From an uncultured Eubacteriales bacterium (GTDB lineage: Bacteria; Bacillota; Clostridia; Christensenellales; Borkfalkiaceae), in contig CATZMZ010000007.1 of NCBI GenBank assembly GCA_958421945.1, positions 1-64,000 of the forward strand: 64,000 bases of DNA, read 5' to 3'. Under the pieces are notes generated by a model that was not told the origin of the DNA, ran no database searches, and saw nothing but the letters and a program-made list of their open reading frames with translations. Shown piece after piece: positions 51,861 to 60,897 of the stretch (the first letter of the stretch is position 1; every line of letters starts with the position of its first letter). Position numbers and translations under genes: made by a program.

Positions 51861-53084
51861 ATGTCTTTTTATAAAAAAGTTATCGTATTAAAACAGTTGG
51901 AAAGCGATTTTTCCGTCGGCGGCAGAGCCGTTTCGGGTATCGTCAGAATCGAAACGGAAAACGGCGTTTCAACTCTTTTTTTGTCGCTCGTAAACTTCGC
52001 CGCGAAATCCGCGGGCGAATACTATCTTTTTCTTTCGGATAGCGAAAAACGGTTTTGGAAATTTCCGCTCGGCAAACGCCCTTGCTCATTCACCGCGGTT
52101 TTCGACGAAGAACCCCGACTTTCGCGCGGGTTTGCCGCAGGCGTTTGTTATCTCAATTCCGACCTGCCCGTTATCGTTGCCTTTCAACGCTCGGACGAGT
52201 GCAGACTTACTATCGCGGACTTTAAAAAGGCGGTTGCCGCTCAATGTGCGGAGATGCGAAAACAACGTTTGTTAAACGACGAACGCCCCGTTTATAATAT
52301 GCAGGACGAGGTCACGACGCTCCTTGGCGACCACGTTACGACTAAAAGCGATGCGGAATGCTTACCCCCAGCCCCTTCCGCCGGGTTAGCCGCACGAATT
52401 CCCGAAAAAACCGCCGAAACGGCAGCTACGAATCCGGAAACACTCGCAACGGACGAAGCCTCAGCAACGAACACCGCGACTATCGCAACGAACGAAGCCT
52501 CAGCGGGGGCTGACGCGGGGATTACCCGAAGCGAGTATGACGACGAAGCGGTAGCGACGGAGAATTTTTACGAGCTGGACGAGAGCATTATTTTAAAAAC
52601 CGAATTATTAAAGGAGGCGCAGGATGAACGGTTGCGAGATGAGGATTTCCGCCGCGATTGCGGAAAACAGGAAAAGGTTAAAGAAAGCGAGAGTGCTTTT
52701 GAAACATTCGGAGATGAAACGAATTCTTACCAACGCGAAGGATATTCAAAAAACAACCCTTTTTTCGCGACCGTTAAAGACGAGTTAGCGGCGTTGTTTG
52801 AAAAATTCCCTGAGGAAAACTCACTTATAAAGCTTTTCCCCGACAGCGTTTTCGTGCGGATAAACTATTCAAGCGAAAAATATTACGTGGTGGGCGTTAT
52901 CAAAGAGAAAAACACGGAAAAATACGTTTGCTACGGCGTTCCCGCCGCCTATTCCGAAACACCGCCCAAAGAGCTTGACGGTTACTGCTCGTTTATTCCG
53001 GTTTCTATTTTCGATATGAAAGGGGACGGGTTCTGGATGATGTTTCAGGACGCGACAACGGGCGAGTGCATTAAACCGAGATAA
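51861..53084 (+). CDS. Unknown protein with conserved N- and C-terminal domains
   Basis: The product has 407 residues from the ATG at 51861 (AGGTGA upstream). Residues 1-130 form a beta-rich domain (GIVRIETENGVSTLFLSL, SGEYYLFLSDSEKRFWKF). Residues about 180-310 are a Thr/Ala/Glu-rich linker. The last 90 residues form a second domain (LFPDSVFVRINYSSEKYYV, IPVSIFDMKGDGFWMMFQDA). No family is recognised. A strong terminator follows. Confidence 0.65.
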   Translation: MSFYKKVIVLKQLESDFSVGGRAVSGIVRIETENGVSTLFLSLVNFAAKSAGEYYLFLSDSEKRFWKFPLGKRPCSFTAVFDEEPRLSRGFAAGVCYLNSDLPVIVAFQRSDECRLTIADFKKAVAAQCAEMRKQRLLNDERPVYNMQDEVTTLLGDHVTTKSDAECLPPAPSAGLAARIPEKTAETAATNPETLATDEASATNTATIATNEASAGADAGITRSEYDDEAVATENFYELDESIILKTELLKEAQDERLRDEDFRRDCGKQEKVKESESAFETFGDETNSYQREGYSKNNPFFATVKDELAALFEKFPEENSLIKLFPDSVFVRINYSSEKYYVVGVIKEKNTEKYVCYGVPAAYSETPPKELDGYCSFIPVSIFDMKGDGFWMMFQDATTGECIKPR

Positions 53085-53190
53085 CTATTTTCAGGTTTTT
53101 ACAAATAAACCTTGCGGTTTTAAGCTTTTGACGCCTTTTTTCGGGCTTTATCGTAAATATTCTCCCTTTTTACTTAAAAAATAAAATTTC

Positions 53191-53222
53191 GGCGGGGCGG
53201 CTGCTTATGCAGCCGCCCCGCC
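53191..53222. terminator. Strong terminator between the unknown gene and ypeB
   Basis: A 14-bp perfect GC-rich stem (GGCGGGGCGGCTGC with its complement), loop TTAT, then TTCTTTG. It probably serves both convergent transcripts. Confidence 0.85.
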
Positions 53223-53272
53223 TTCTTTGTCCTTTCTATAATATTTGTCTTTTTGCCTATCGTGAACGGGGT

Positions 53273-55273
53273 TTACATAAGCATTTCGCCGCCGGCGGAG
53301 CTGACAACCTTAAACATTTCTACCTGTCTGCCGTTTGCGGCGTCTATATAGACGAAATAGGTCGAGCCGTCGTAACTGCCCATAATTTCGTAGCACAGCT
53401 TTTCGCTTTTTTCGCCGAGCGGAACGATAGCCGTTCTGCAAGCGACGACGTCAATTTCGGGCGAAACTTTTTTTACTGCCTGTTCGGCGGTCAGCCTTGC
53501 TTTTTCAATCGTTCTGTCCTTATGGTTGGTATAATAGGACGTCGCTTCCATACCTATCACGGTTGCCGTTTCGGCGCACACCCTCACTTTAACCAAATCG
53601 GGATAAACGATGACGTCATCGACGCTGCCCGCAAAATTTATCGTGTAAACGTTGTCCGATAGATTTACCCAAACGGGTTTCATACCGTTAAAGCCTTGCG
53701 CCGCCAAAAATTTGAGAGCCTTTTCCGTTGCGTAATCGCCGTCGTAAACGGTTTCCTTACAGCTGCCCGAATAAGAAAAACTTATCACCTTGCCGCCCTG
53801 TTCGGAAATCTGCGCAAACAGCGTGCTGTCCTCTACCGTGGCGGTTACGTTGTAACAGCGAAGCGCGCCTTCGAGCGTTCCCGCGGGTTTAACGTCTTTT
53901 AAGCCGTAGCTGCCGAACGTGTCGATAAAAATCTTTTCAGCCTGAGCCTCGTCGATTTTTTCACCCGATAACCCTCTTATTTCGCGATCGTCCGCGCCGT
54001 CGGAGAAAGGTCCGTCGTAAATCAATTCCGGATATTCGACGGATAATTCTTCAAGCTCGTCGAACCCGTCGGACACGACGTTGTTTTTATTGCCCGTCGC
54101 CATCGAGGAAAAAGAAAAATCGTTTTCCATATTCCCGAACGTTTCGGCAAGCGTCTTTTTAAGAGTTAAATTCGCCTTGTACAGTTTTTTCAGGTTTTCC
54201 ATCTCCGCTTTCGTCGGCTGCTCGCCGTTAATAAGCTTTTTGTTGAGATATTTCGCGTAATCGCCTATCTGATTGACGAGCTTAACGGTGTTAAACTTGT
54301 TTTCGTCCTCCAACGGCAGCGACTGAATATCGTTTTCGGCAAGCTCGCTGTTTACCGCAAGGTTTAACAAATACCCCTGCATCGCGCCGCCGTCCGTCGT
54401 CGCAAGAATTTTTGACATATTCAAATCCATATTGTCCACCTGCTCCACCGCGTCGTAAAACGCGCGCCTGTACGCCGATTCCAACATGTTATCCGTCGCC
54501 GTCGGCATTAAAAACGTAAACGTCAGCACGGACGCCAGCACGAGCGTGGATACGCCTAACGATATGACCGCCGCAAGCCAGCCGCCGAAACCTTTGTTTC
54601 TTTCGCGGTTTTTCTGACGGTCGCGGGCGCGCCTTTCTTTGCTCACTTTCTTCGCGAGAAATTTTTGACGTTTAAGCTCCGCTTTCCTTTGCTTTGCTTC
54701 TCTGCGTTCCTCGGCTGCTCTCGCTTTTTCGGCGGCAATACGCTTCGCGCGGTCCTTTTTCGTTTCGCGCTTTATCGCGTCGCGACGTTTGATGCGTTCG
54801 GCGAGCCGCAGCTGCTTTTGCTCTTTCGCTTCGGCTTTTTTGCGATTCTTTTCGCGAAGAATCGCCGCCTTTGCCTTTTCCTTTTCGGCTTTTTTATGAG
54901 CCTTGATTCTCGCTATTTCCACTCGTTTTTCCGCGCGGATACGCTCTTTTTCCGCTTTTAACGCTTGTTTTTTGCGGTTTTTTTCGAGTTTTTCTTCCGC
55001 TATACGCTTCTTTTTTCTTTCTTTTTCGGCTTTTCTCGCCGCCGCCGAACGCTTTTTATCCTTTTCTCCGCGTTTAACTGTTTTAGTCTTTTCGTCGGTT
55101 TTTACGGTTTTGCTTCCGCCGTTTTTACTGCTTTTTGCGTGCTTTGCGGCATTTGCTTTGTCGTTATTATTTGTGCCGCTTTTGTTGGCGGCGTTATCGT
55201 TTTTGCTTGCGCTCGCGCCGCTTTTTACGACGTTCTCGACTTTTTCGACGGCGTTGTTCTTTTCGTTTTCCAT
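53273..55273 (-). CDS. ypeB: Germination protein YpeB with a long charged N-terminal extension
   Basis: The product has 666 residues. Residues 1-225 are Lys/Arg/Glu/Ala-rich and predicted to be one long coiled helix; one membrane helix follows (WLAAVISLGVSTLVLASVLT). Residues about 255-666 are the YpeB body, including PDLVKVRVCAETATVIGMEA and SYYTNHKDR with PepSY-like repeats. YpeB is needed for SleB to be placed and stabilised in the spore and is normally about 450 residues. It lies 34 bp after sleB. Confidence 0.88.
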   Translation of the reverse strand: MENEKNNAVEKVENVVKSGASASKNDNAANKSGTNNNDKANAAKHAKSSKNGGSKTVKTDEKTKTVKRGEKDKKRSAAARKAEKERKKKRIAEEKLEKNRKKQALKAEKERIRAEKRVEIARIKAHKKAEKEKAKAAILREKNRKKAEAKEQKQLRLAERIKRRDAIKRETKKDRAKRIAAEKARAAEERREAKQRKAELKRQKFLAKKVSKERRARDRQKNRERNKGFGGWLAAVISLGVSTLVLASVLTFTFLMPTATDNMLESAYRRAFYDAVEQVDNMDLNMSKILATTDGGAMQGYLLNLAVNSELAENDIQSLPLEDENKFNTVKLVNQIGDYAKYLNKKLINGEQPTKAEMENLKKLYKANLTLKKTLAETFGNMENDFSFSSMATGNKNNVVSDGFDELEELSVEYPELIYDGPFSDGADDREIRGLSGEKIDEAQAEKIFIDTFGSYGLKDVKPAGTLEGALRCYNVTATVEDSTLFAQISEQGGKVISFSYSGSCKETVYDGDYATEKALKFLAAQGFNGMKPVWVNLSDNVYTINFAGSVDDVIVYPDLVKVRVCAETATVIGMEATSYYTNHKDRTIEKARLTAEQAVKKVSPEIDVVACRTAIVPLGEKSEKLCYEIMGSYDGSTYFVYIDAANGRQVEMFKVVSSAGGEMLM

Positions 55274-55307
55274 TATTCTACCTCCTTAAATCAATATATT
55301 CCCCGAT

Positions 55308-56000
55308 TTATTTTGCGAACACGTGGTTGCCGATGGTAACCGTCGTTTGTCGCGAAAAAATCCACGCCGAAGTCGCCGTAGCGGGATTATAATAGTAAAT
55401 TGCGCCGTAAGTGGGGTCCCAGCCGTTCATAGCGTCCTTTGCCGCTTTACGCGCGTTGGCGTCGGGAGTAAGGTTTATCTGCCCGTCGTTCACCGCGGTA
55501 AACGCGTAACTTTGATAAATAACGCCCGACATGGTGTTCGGAAAAGACGCGCTTTTTATTCTGTTCATAACGACCGCGCCCACCGCGACCTGCCCCACGT
55601 AACTTTCGCCGCGCGCCTCGCCGTAAATAAGCCGCGCAAGCAGTTCTACGTCGGAATCGGAATAGTTGCCGGTAACGTTATTTTGACCCGAACCGGTGTT
55701 GATTCCGAGTGCGGCAAGCGTTTTGCTGCCCACTATACCGTCGACGGTCAAGCCGTTTCTTCTTTGAAAATATTTAACCGCAGCGGTGGTTTTTGCACCG
55801 TAAATTCCGTCCACCGCGCCTTTAAGGTAGCCCCAGTTTTTAAGCTTTTGCTGAACGGTTTTAACCGTGCCGCCCGTGCTGCCCTGTTTAAGGGTTAAAG
55901 CCGAAGCCGTTTCCGAGCGAGACGGCAAAGCCGAAAAAACGCAGAACGCCGCGGCGAACACCATTAAAACCAAGATTAAAGTTTTAATCGCTTTTTTCAT
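55308..56000 (-). CDS. sleB: Spore cortex-lytic enzyme SleB
   Basis: The product has 230 residues. A signal peptide is followed by a peptidoglycan-binding domain (GTVKTVQQKLKNWGYLKGAV) and a Hydrolase_2 catalytic domain with the Glu in LARLIYGEARGESYVGQ. It cleaves spore cortex during germination. The frame overlaps spoIIR by 17 bp and is followed by ypeB, giving a forespore operon. Confidence 0.94.
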   Translation of the reverse strand: MKKAIKTLILVLMVFAAAFCVFSALPSRSETASALTLKQGSTGGTVKTVQQKLKNWGYLKGAVDGIYGAKTTAAVKYFQRRNGLTVDGIVGSKTLAALGINTGSGQNNVTGNYSDSDVELLARLIYGEARGESYVGQVAVGAVVMNRIKSASFPNTMSGVIYQSYAFTAVNDGQINLTPDANARKAAKDAMNGWDPTYGAIYYYNPATATSAWIFSRQTTVTIGNHVFAK

Positions 56001-56541
56001 TGTTTCCTCCTTGTTTTGAATAAAAGCCTTTTATTATCTCGTAAATTTTGCTTTTGTAAACGTAATTTTTACCCTCGCCCGTAAAGCAGAGCGGAGGATA
56101 AACCACGCACCACCAGTTATCGCCCTTTCCGCTGCCTAAATTTACGATAAGCGCGTCGTAATATCCGCACTCCAACGTCAGACTGCCGTAAACGCGCGTA
56201 GGGAACTTTTCGTTTTTTAGCCGCGCGGAGCTTTTATATCCGAAGCCGCTATTTTTAAGCGTCGCGTCGGCGACGCGTTCGATATCTGGAAGCAGAAGGT
56301 TCAGCGTTTCGTCCGCCTTTTTGCGGGTGTCGCATGCGGCGATATACGGCGTTAAAAATTCCACGACCGCGTCTTTAACCGCATATTTCACCTTTTGGTC
56401 GGCGTCCGAATTCGATTCGGCACGGATATGTATCCTTAAATATTCTTTGTTCTTTTCCGCACCCGTTTGCGGCAGCGTCGCGCCTATTACGCTTAAAAGT
56501 ATTATGGCTAACGCTAAAAAACTTATGCAAACTTTTTTCAT
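55984..56541 (-). CDS. spoIIR: Stage II sporulation protein R
   Basis: The product has 185 residues. A signal peptide precedes YLRIHIRAESNSDADQKVKY, the SpoIIR family start, and the DNWWCVVYPPLCF signature. SpoIIR is secreted from the forespore and triggers processing of pro-sigma-E in the mother cell. It leads the spoIIR-sleB-ypeB operon. Confidence 0.94.
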   Translation of the reverse strand: MKKVCISFLALAIILLSVIGATLPQTGAEKNKEYLRIHIRAESNSDADQKVKYAVKDAVVEFLTPYIAACDTRKKADETLNLLLPDIERVADATLKNSGFGYKSSARLKNEKFPTRVYGSLTLECGYYDALIVNLGSGKGDNWWCVVYPPLCFTGEGKNYVYKSKIYEIIKGFYSKQGGNNEKSD

Positions 56542-56631
56542 TTTAATTTCTTCCTTTATAAATTTTTTCTTTATTCTGTAATTAAATTTATTGCCCCTTT
56601 TAAGTCTGCCAACGTGCTTTAAATAACGAAA

Positions 56632-56659
56632 AAGCCGCCTTTCTGTCGAAAGTCGGCTT
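56632..56659 (-). terminator. Terminator after ispE
   Basis: On the minus strand AAGCCGACTTTC pairs with GAAAGGCGGCTT around GACA, then TTTTCG. It separates ispE from spoIIR. Confidence 0.7.
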
Positions 56660-56756
56660 GTACCCGTATTCTTTTTAGGACAAACGTTATATTCCTTGCC
56701 GGAACGTCTACGTTAAAAGAGCGTTTTACCGCGTTTTAAATCGCGTTTCGTCGCGT

Positions 56757-57665
56757 TTATCTTCTGAAAATATCCCTCGAAAGACTTTCCGCCCGTAAAA
56801 GCCTTTTTCCGAAACGCTTTTTTAATCCCCTGAAAGCCTTGTCCCTGCTCTTTTTATCGAAAAACAGCGCGAAAACCGCCGAGCCGGAGCCGGTCATAAC
56901 CGCGCCGCCGTAACGGCGCAACGCTTCGAGATTGCGTGAAATTTCGCCGTTAAGCGCGTTCGCCGCCTCGAACAGGTCGTTCTTTATAACCGAACAAAAC
57001 CCCTTTTCGTCCCCACCCAAAAGCTTTCCGAGCGCGTCCTCCGTGCAGGGCGCATAAACCATACCTCTTTCGTCGTACAGTTTAAAGCATTTCGCGGTAT
57101 CGCCGTTCCTTTCCCCCGCGACGATTAGAAAATAAAGCTTGACGTCCATCGGTATCGGCTGAACGTCCGTTCCCCTGCCGCGAACACGGCAAAGCCCGCC
57201 GCGCAACAAAAACGCGCCGTCGCTGCCGAGCGTGTTGACGATGTCCGTAAGCTCGCCGTTTTCGTCGTTTTTTCCGTAACCGTAAAGCCTCGACAGCGCG
57301 ACGAGAACGCCCGCAGCGTCCGCAGACGAGCCGCCAAGTCCGCCGCCCGTCGGAATTTTGCGCTTAATCGTTATATCCGCGCCGCTCGTGCCGAATGTCG
57401 TTATATACGCCTCCGCCGCACGGTACGCGTTGGTTTTTTCGGGTGAAATTTCCGCGTATGCGCACGTTTTTTTATTCCGCGGGATAGTTTTTTTGCGCAA
57501 AAAGGAAAGCCTTATTCCCTTGTCTTTCCTTTCTTTAACGACTATTTCGTCGCATACGTTTACCGAAACGAACAGAGAATCGAGAACGTGATAGCCGTCT
57601 TTTCTGCCCGTTACGTCAAGCGTCAGATTCAGTTTTGCCGGTATTTTTATTTTAACCTTTTTCAT
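56757..57665 (-). CDS. ispE: 4-diphosphocytidyl-2-C-methyl-D-erythritol kinase
   Basis: The product has 302 residues of the GHMP kinase family. It starts IKIPAKLNLTLDVTGRKDGYH and has the ATP loop KIPTGGGLGGSSADAAGVLV; the third motif is GAVMTGSGSAVFALF. It performs the kinase step of the MEP isoprenoid pathway. Its neighbour in the operon is the SPOCS protein and, further upstream, veg, as in many Firmicutes. Confidence 0.93.
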   Translation of the reverse strand: MKKVKIKIPAKLNLTLDVTGRKDGYHVLDSLFVSVNVCDEIVVKERKDKGIRLSFLRKKTIPRNKKTCAYAEISPEKTNAYRAAEAYITTFGTSGADITIKRKIPTGGGLGGSSADAAGVLVALSRLYGYGKNDENGELTDIVNTLGSDGAFLLRGGLCRVRGRGTDVQPIPMDVKLYFLIVAGERNGDTAKCFKLYDERGMVYAPCTEDALGKLLGGDEKGFCSVIKNDLFEAANALNGEISRNLEALRRYGGAVMTGSGSAVFALFFDKKSRDKAFRGLKKRFGKRLLRAESLSRDIFRR

Positions 57666-57720
57666 TAGCTTTCCTTTTAAGTCTTTTTGCCGCGGCGCGG
57701 TCGCGCCGCGGCAAAACTGT

Positions 57721-59223
57721 TTATTTTTGTCTGTAAACTACTATGCGTTCCTTTCCCGTAAGCGGAAACTGCAGGTCGGGGTTCGTTTCGAGCAAGGCCT
57801 CGGGGTACTGCCCCAAGCGTTTGGCAAGCCCCCACAAATCCTCGTTTTCAAGCGCGAGGTAAACGCTTACCGCGTGGTCGTTTACCGGTTTGTCGCCCGC
57901 CGCCTTTACGTCCTTTATAAACCTGAATTCGCTTTTGCTTTCGGGGTAAACGGTGAAAATCAAATCGAAAGCAAGCTCCGCCTCGTTCGCCGACACGATT
58001 TTCGCCGAACAGCCGCAAACCGCCGCGTAAACCGAGCGTTCGTCCGCGCCGCCGTCCGTCGCGTTGCACACGAACGGTGCTTCCATTTTGCGCGAAAACG
58101 GTTTTCCGTCCGAATCGAGCGCGAGCGCGTTAAGCGACAGCACGCCCGAAACGCTTATTCCATCGCCCTCTTTAACTGCGGACGTAATTTCCGCCCTTTC
58201 GCCGCAGGTCGCGGCAATATACGCGCCGTTAGGCAATTCGTCTATCGCAACCCGCTGCACCACGTGCGCCCTTTCGCTTTTTACCTCGCACTTTTTAACG
58301 CTCACCGCTGTTTCGCGTTCGGTTTCCAGAACGCTTTCGGGCGCGAACGCGTCCTCTGCGATCGACAATCCTTCTTCGACGAACGCTTCGCCCTCGCATT
58401 TAATTAAAACGTTTGCAGTAAACCTGCTTAACCCGGATTCCTCGTCCACGAAAATATCCGTCTTGAACGACCTGACCGTCGCTCGCGCCACGGCTTTGGC
58501 GGAAGGCATAGCCTCCTCGCACTCTATTTCCGTTCTGAACGGCAAAGATTTGTTTTCTTTTATTATATCGTTTTTTTCGCCCGATTGCAACATTACGACG
58601 GATAAAAAAACTTCTCCGTCGACGATAATCGAGCCGACGCCGCATTGAACTGCCGTAACCGCAACCTGAGCCGACTGCCCGATAACCTGCGCAACCTTAA
58701 AATTAAGCTCCGTTTCGTCCTCTAACGGATAGCTGCCTTCCCTTATACCAAGGCTTTTAATTGCGGTTATTTCCTCTTGCTTAACGATAAGCCCCTCGCC
58801 GCGACTTAATGCGGGGACGTTCTCGCAGGCGTAAATATCCGCTTTAACCGCCACGTAACCACTCACCGCAAGCTTCACGCCGGACGCGTCTGCCTCTACT
58901 TTTTCCACCTCCGCCCGCATGAAAAACCTACAATCGCACCCCTCGGGCAAATCGAGCGTACCCGAAAAATCCGCGCCGCACTCGCACTTTTCGAGCGCAC
59001 CCTCCGCGTTCTCGTAGCAAATAAAAAACGTTATCTTCCCCGAATACCTGATTTTCCCCTCCGCGGAATCCTTTTCGGTAATAACCGACTGCGCGTACAA
59101 ATTGACTATTTTTGCGACGGACTCGGTCGGAATTTCCGTCCGACATTCCGTTTTGATTTTTTCTTCCGCGTTGACGACTTGCCGACTAACGGCGATATTT
59201 TCGTAAACAGGCTCAAACGGCAT
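57721..59223 (-). CDS. SPOCS (DUF3794)-LysM protein
   Basis: The product has 500 residues. Three repeated DUF3794/SPOCS-type beta domains can be seen (around 15-125, 170-280 and 310-420), with motifs such as VKADIYACENVPALSRGEGL. The C terminus is a LysM unit (LWGLAKRLGQYPEALLETNP). Such proteins occur on spore coat or cortex. It lies between veg and ispE. Confidence 0.88.
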   Translation of the reverse strand: MPFEPVYENIAVSRQVVNAEEKIKTECRTEIPTESVAKIVNLYAQSVITEKDSAEGKIRYSGKITFFICYENAEGALEKCECGADFSGTLDLPEGCDCRFFMRAEVEKVEADASGVKLAVSGYVAVKADIYACENVPALSRGEGLIVKQEEITAIKSLGIREGSYPLEDETELNFKVAQVIGQSAQVAVTAVQCGVGSIIVDGEVFLSVVMLQSGEKNDIIKENKSLPFRTEIECEEAMPSAKAVARATVRSFKTDIFVDEESGLSRFTANVLIKCEGEAFVEEGLSIAEDAFAPESVLETERETAVSVKKCEVKSERAHVVQRVAIDELPNGAYIAATCGERAEITSAVKEGDGISVSGVLSLNALALDSDGKPFSRKMEAPFVCNATDGGADERSVYAAVCGCSAKIVSANEAELAFDLIFTVYPESKSEFRFIKDVKAAGDKPVNDHAVSVYLALENEDLWGLAKRLGQYPEALLETNPDLQFPLTGKERIVVYRQK

Positions 59224-59570
59224 AAAGCTCCTCCCCGATTTAATCTTACAATAAAGTATATAGCGGGCAGATTCAAAATATGACTTGTTCGGCTATCTTA
59301 TTTTACCTTTTCGTTAAATTGTTTTTTTGGTTGCGTCCGGATTGTCTTTGACTTAAATTCGTTGCTTTTTTGCAATTTATGAAATTATAGAATTTTTCTT
59401 TTTTAACGGGGATTTCGGGTTGTTTAATTTAAAATGCTTTACGCGCGGCGGGGATTTCCCGCCGCGCGTAAAAGTTGCGTTTCTTCGCTTTTTGCGCTTT
59501 CAAATTTTCTATTGTTTCCTTCTGCGTTTTCTCGGGTTAAGCTTATTCTATTGCTTTAACGGCAGCTCGT
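59224..59570. other. Gene-free region between veg and the SPOCS gene
   Basis: This 347-bp stretch holds the veg terminator (59438-59472) and a T/A-rich area (59300-59410) that probably contains the SPOCS promoter. No ORF or known RNA is supported. Confidence 0.6.
59438..59472 (-). terminator. Terminator after veg
   Basis: TTTACGCGCGGCGGG pairs perfectly with CCCGCCGCGCGTAAA around GATTT. Confidence 0.75.
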
Positions 59571-59813
59571 TCAGTTTCTTTCGACAAGGCTGACCTTGCC
59601 GCACATATATTCAGAATAAGAATAAGAGGTTTTACCCTTAAACTCTTTATCTTCCGGCACGACCGTGAACAGCGCGGGATAAACGCCCGATAATCTGCCC
59701 GAAAATTTCACGAACTTATTTCTGCCGAGATTAAGAGTAACGTCTACGTCTTTTTCACGCATCGCGGCGATAATGCTTTTTGCTTCCGATAATGAACCCT
59801 TGCTTTTAATCAT
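59571..59813 (-). CDS. veg: Veg protein
   Basis: The product has 80 residues and matches the Veg fold: SLSEAKSIIAAM start, NKFVKFSGRLSGVYPALFTV and SYSYSEYMCGKVSLVE end. In Bacillus, Veg stimulates biofilm formation via SinR and the gene is strongly transcribed; its molecular function is not settled. Synteny with ispE supports it. Confidence 0.88.
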   Translation of the reverse strand: MIKSKGSLSEAKSIIAAMREKDVDVTLNLGRNKFVKFSGRLSGVYPALFTVVPEDKEFKGKTSYSYSEYMCGKVSLVERN

Positions 59814-59896
59814 AGGGGGATTATTCCCGAAACAATAATTTTTATACCTGCGTTTTAACGATAAATCCGAAGCTTTTCGTTAAGCCCTGCGCCGCC

Positions 59897-60409
59897 TTAC
59901 CTTTCGTCGTCCTCATCGTCATCGTCGTAATCGTCGTCCTCTTCCTCGTCATCCTCTTCGAAATCGGACTCGTCGATATCGGGAATTTCGAAATCGTCAT
60001 CGTCGTCGCAGATTTCTTCTTCCTCTTCTTCCTCTTCCTCGTCGTCGAACATTTCGTCGCCTTCTTCCTTGGCGAGCTTATCGAGAGAAAGCATTTCTTC
60101 GTCCTCTTCCTCCTCTTCGGCGTCGTCATCAAGAAATTCTTTCCAGGAATCGTCGTCGTCACCGGCATGGGATTCCTCACGTTCTAATTCTTTAAGGCAA
60201 TCCTCGCACATCGTCTCGCCCTGTTTAATGTAATTGTGATGGCAACGCGGGCAAAGGTCCACCGCCTCGTCGTCGGCGTCGTCGTCGTCAATAGCAAAAA
60301 CAAGCTGCGGTCCTTTTTTAAGCTCCGCTTTGCAAACGTCGCAATATTCTTCGCCGCGTTTCATATAATTCAATTCGCATCTTGGGCATTTAACGTAATC
60401 ACCTGCCAT
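59897..60409 (-). CDS. Zinc-ribbon protein with an acidic tail
   Basis: The product has 170 residues. Two CxxC-x(n)-CxxC zinc ribbons are visible: YVKCPRCELNYMKRGEEYCD with VCKAEL, and LCPRCHHNYIKQGETMCEDC. The remaining 90 residues are almost entirely Asp and Glu with a few hydrophobics. The acidic tail is unusual for a bacterial protein of this size. No family is recognised; a nucleic-acid-mimic or regulatory protein is possible. Confidence 0.75.
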   Translation of the reverse strand: MAGDYVKCPRCELNYMKRGEEYCDVCKAELKKGPQLVFAIDDDDADDEAVDLCPRCHHNYIKQGETMCEDCLKELEREESHAGDDDDSWKEFLDDDAEEEEEDEEMLSLDKLAKEEGDEMFDDEEEEEEEEEICDDDDDFEIPDIDESDFEEDDEEEDDDYDDDDEDDER

Positions 60410-60735
60410 ATTCCTTCTCCATATAACATATATATTTGCGATTAAGCAATAATGCTACCGAACCGTTAAAAAATCAACGAAAAACTTTTTAACGGAATAA
60501 CATTGCAGTAATTATACATATATAAATGCAATTTGTAAACTGTTTTTTAATGATTTTCTTTAAAAAAAATAATTTTTTAAAAGAGCGCTTCGAGAAAATA
60601 CGACAAAAAAAGCGAAAAGAAGATTTTCCGCCCACTCTGACGGTCAACTTAAAAACTCAAAAAGATACTTTGCGGACGTGTTCAAAGCGGGCAAGGGTCA
60701 GTTGGACAGGATAATAATTATAGTTTTTATCAACA

Positions 60736-60780
60736 CGTCATTGCGAGGAGCGTAGCGAAGTGGCAATCTCCGCGGCAGCG
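60736..60780 (+). repeat. CGTCATTGCGAGG dispersed repeat, copy D
   Basis: Same ends as copy A (CGTCATTGCGAGG and GTGGCAATCTCCGCGGCAGCG), but the inner hairpin is a shorter GAGCGTAGCGAAG-type sequence. Confidence 0.85.
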
Positions 60781-60805
60781 ACTATATTTCTAATTTTAGT
60801 AAGAC

Positions 60806-60824
60806 CCCCTTAAAGAATAAGGGG
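60806..60824. repeat. CCCCTTAAAGAATAAGGGG hairpin repeat, copy 3
   Basis: CCCCTTA and TAAGGGG flank AAGAA. A tail of ATTATAGGGGTTTTGATTAT follows, like the copies at 41813 and 42024. Confidence 0.8.
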
Positions 60825-60868
60825 ATTATAGGGGTTTTGATTATCTTCTTAGGGTTGTTTAAAATTCT

Positions 60869-60897
60869 GCGGGCGGCGATTAAAAATCGCCGCCCGC
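60869..60897 (-). terminator. Terminator after the Spo0A-like gene
   Basis: GCGGGCGGCGATT and AATCGCCGCCCGC form a 13-bp perfect stem around AAA; only a weak T-run (AGAATTTT) follows. Confidence 0.65.

Noticed and set aside
54665..55392. Phe-rich plus-strand frames opposite ypeB
   Set aside because: They mirror the Lys/Glu-rich coding of ypeB on the other strand and have no ribosome sites.
59938..60180. Overlapping Lys/Thr-rich frame in the acidic-tail gene (another minus-strand frame)
   Set aside because: It is the shadow of GAC/GAG/GAA codon runs and has no independent support.
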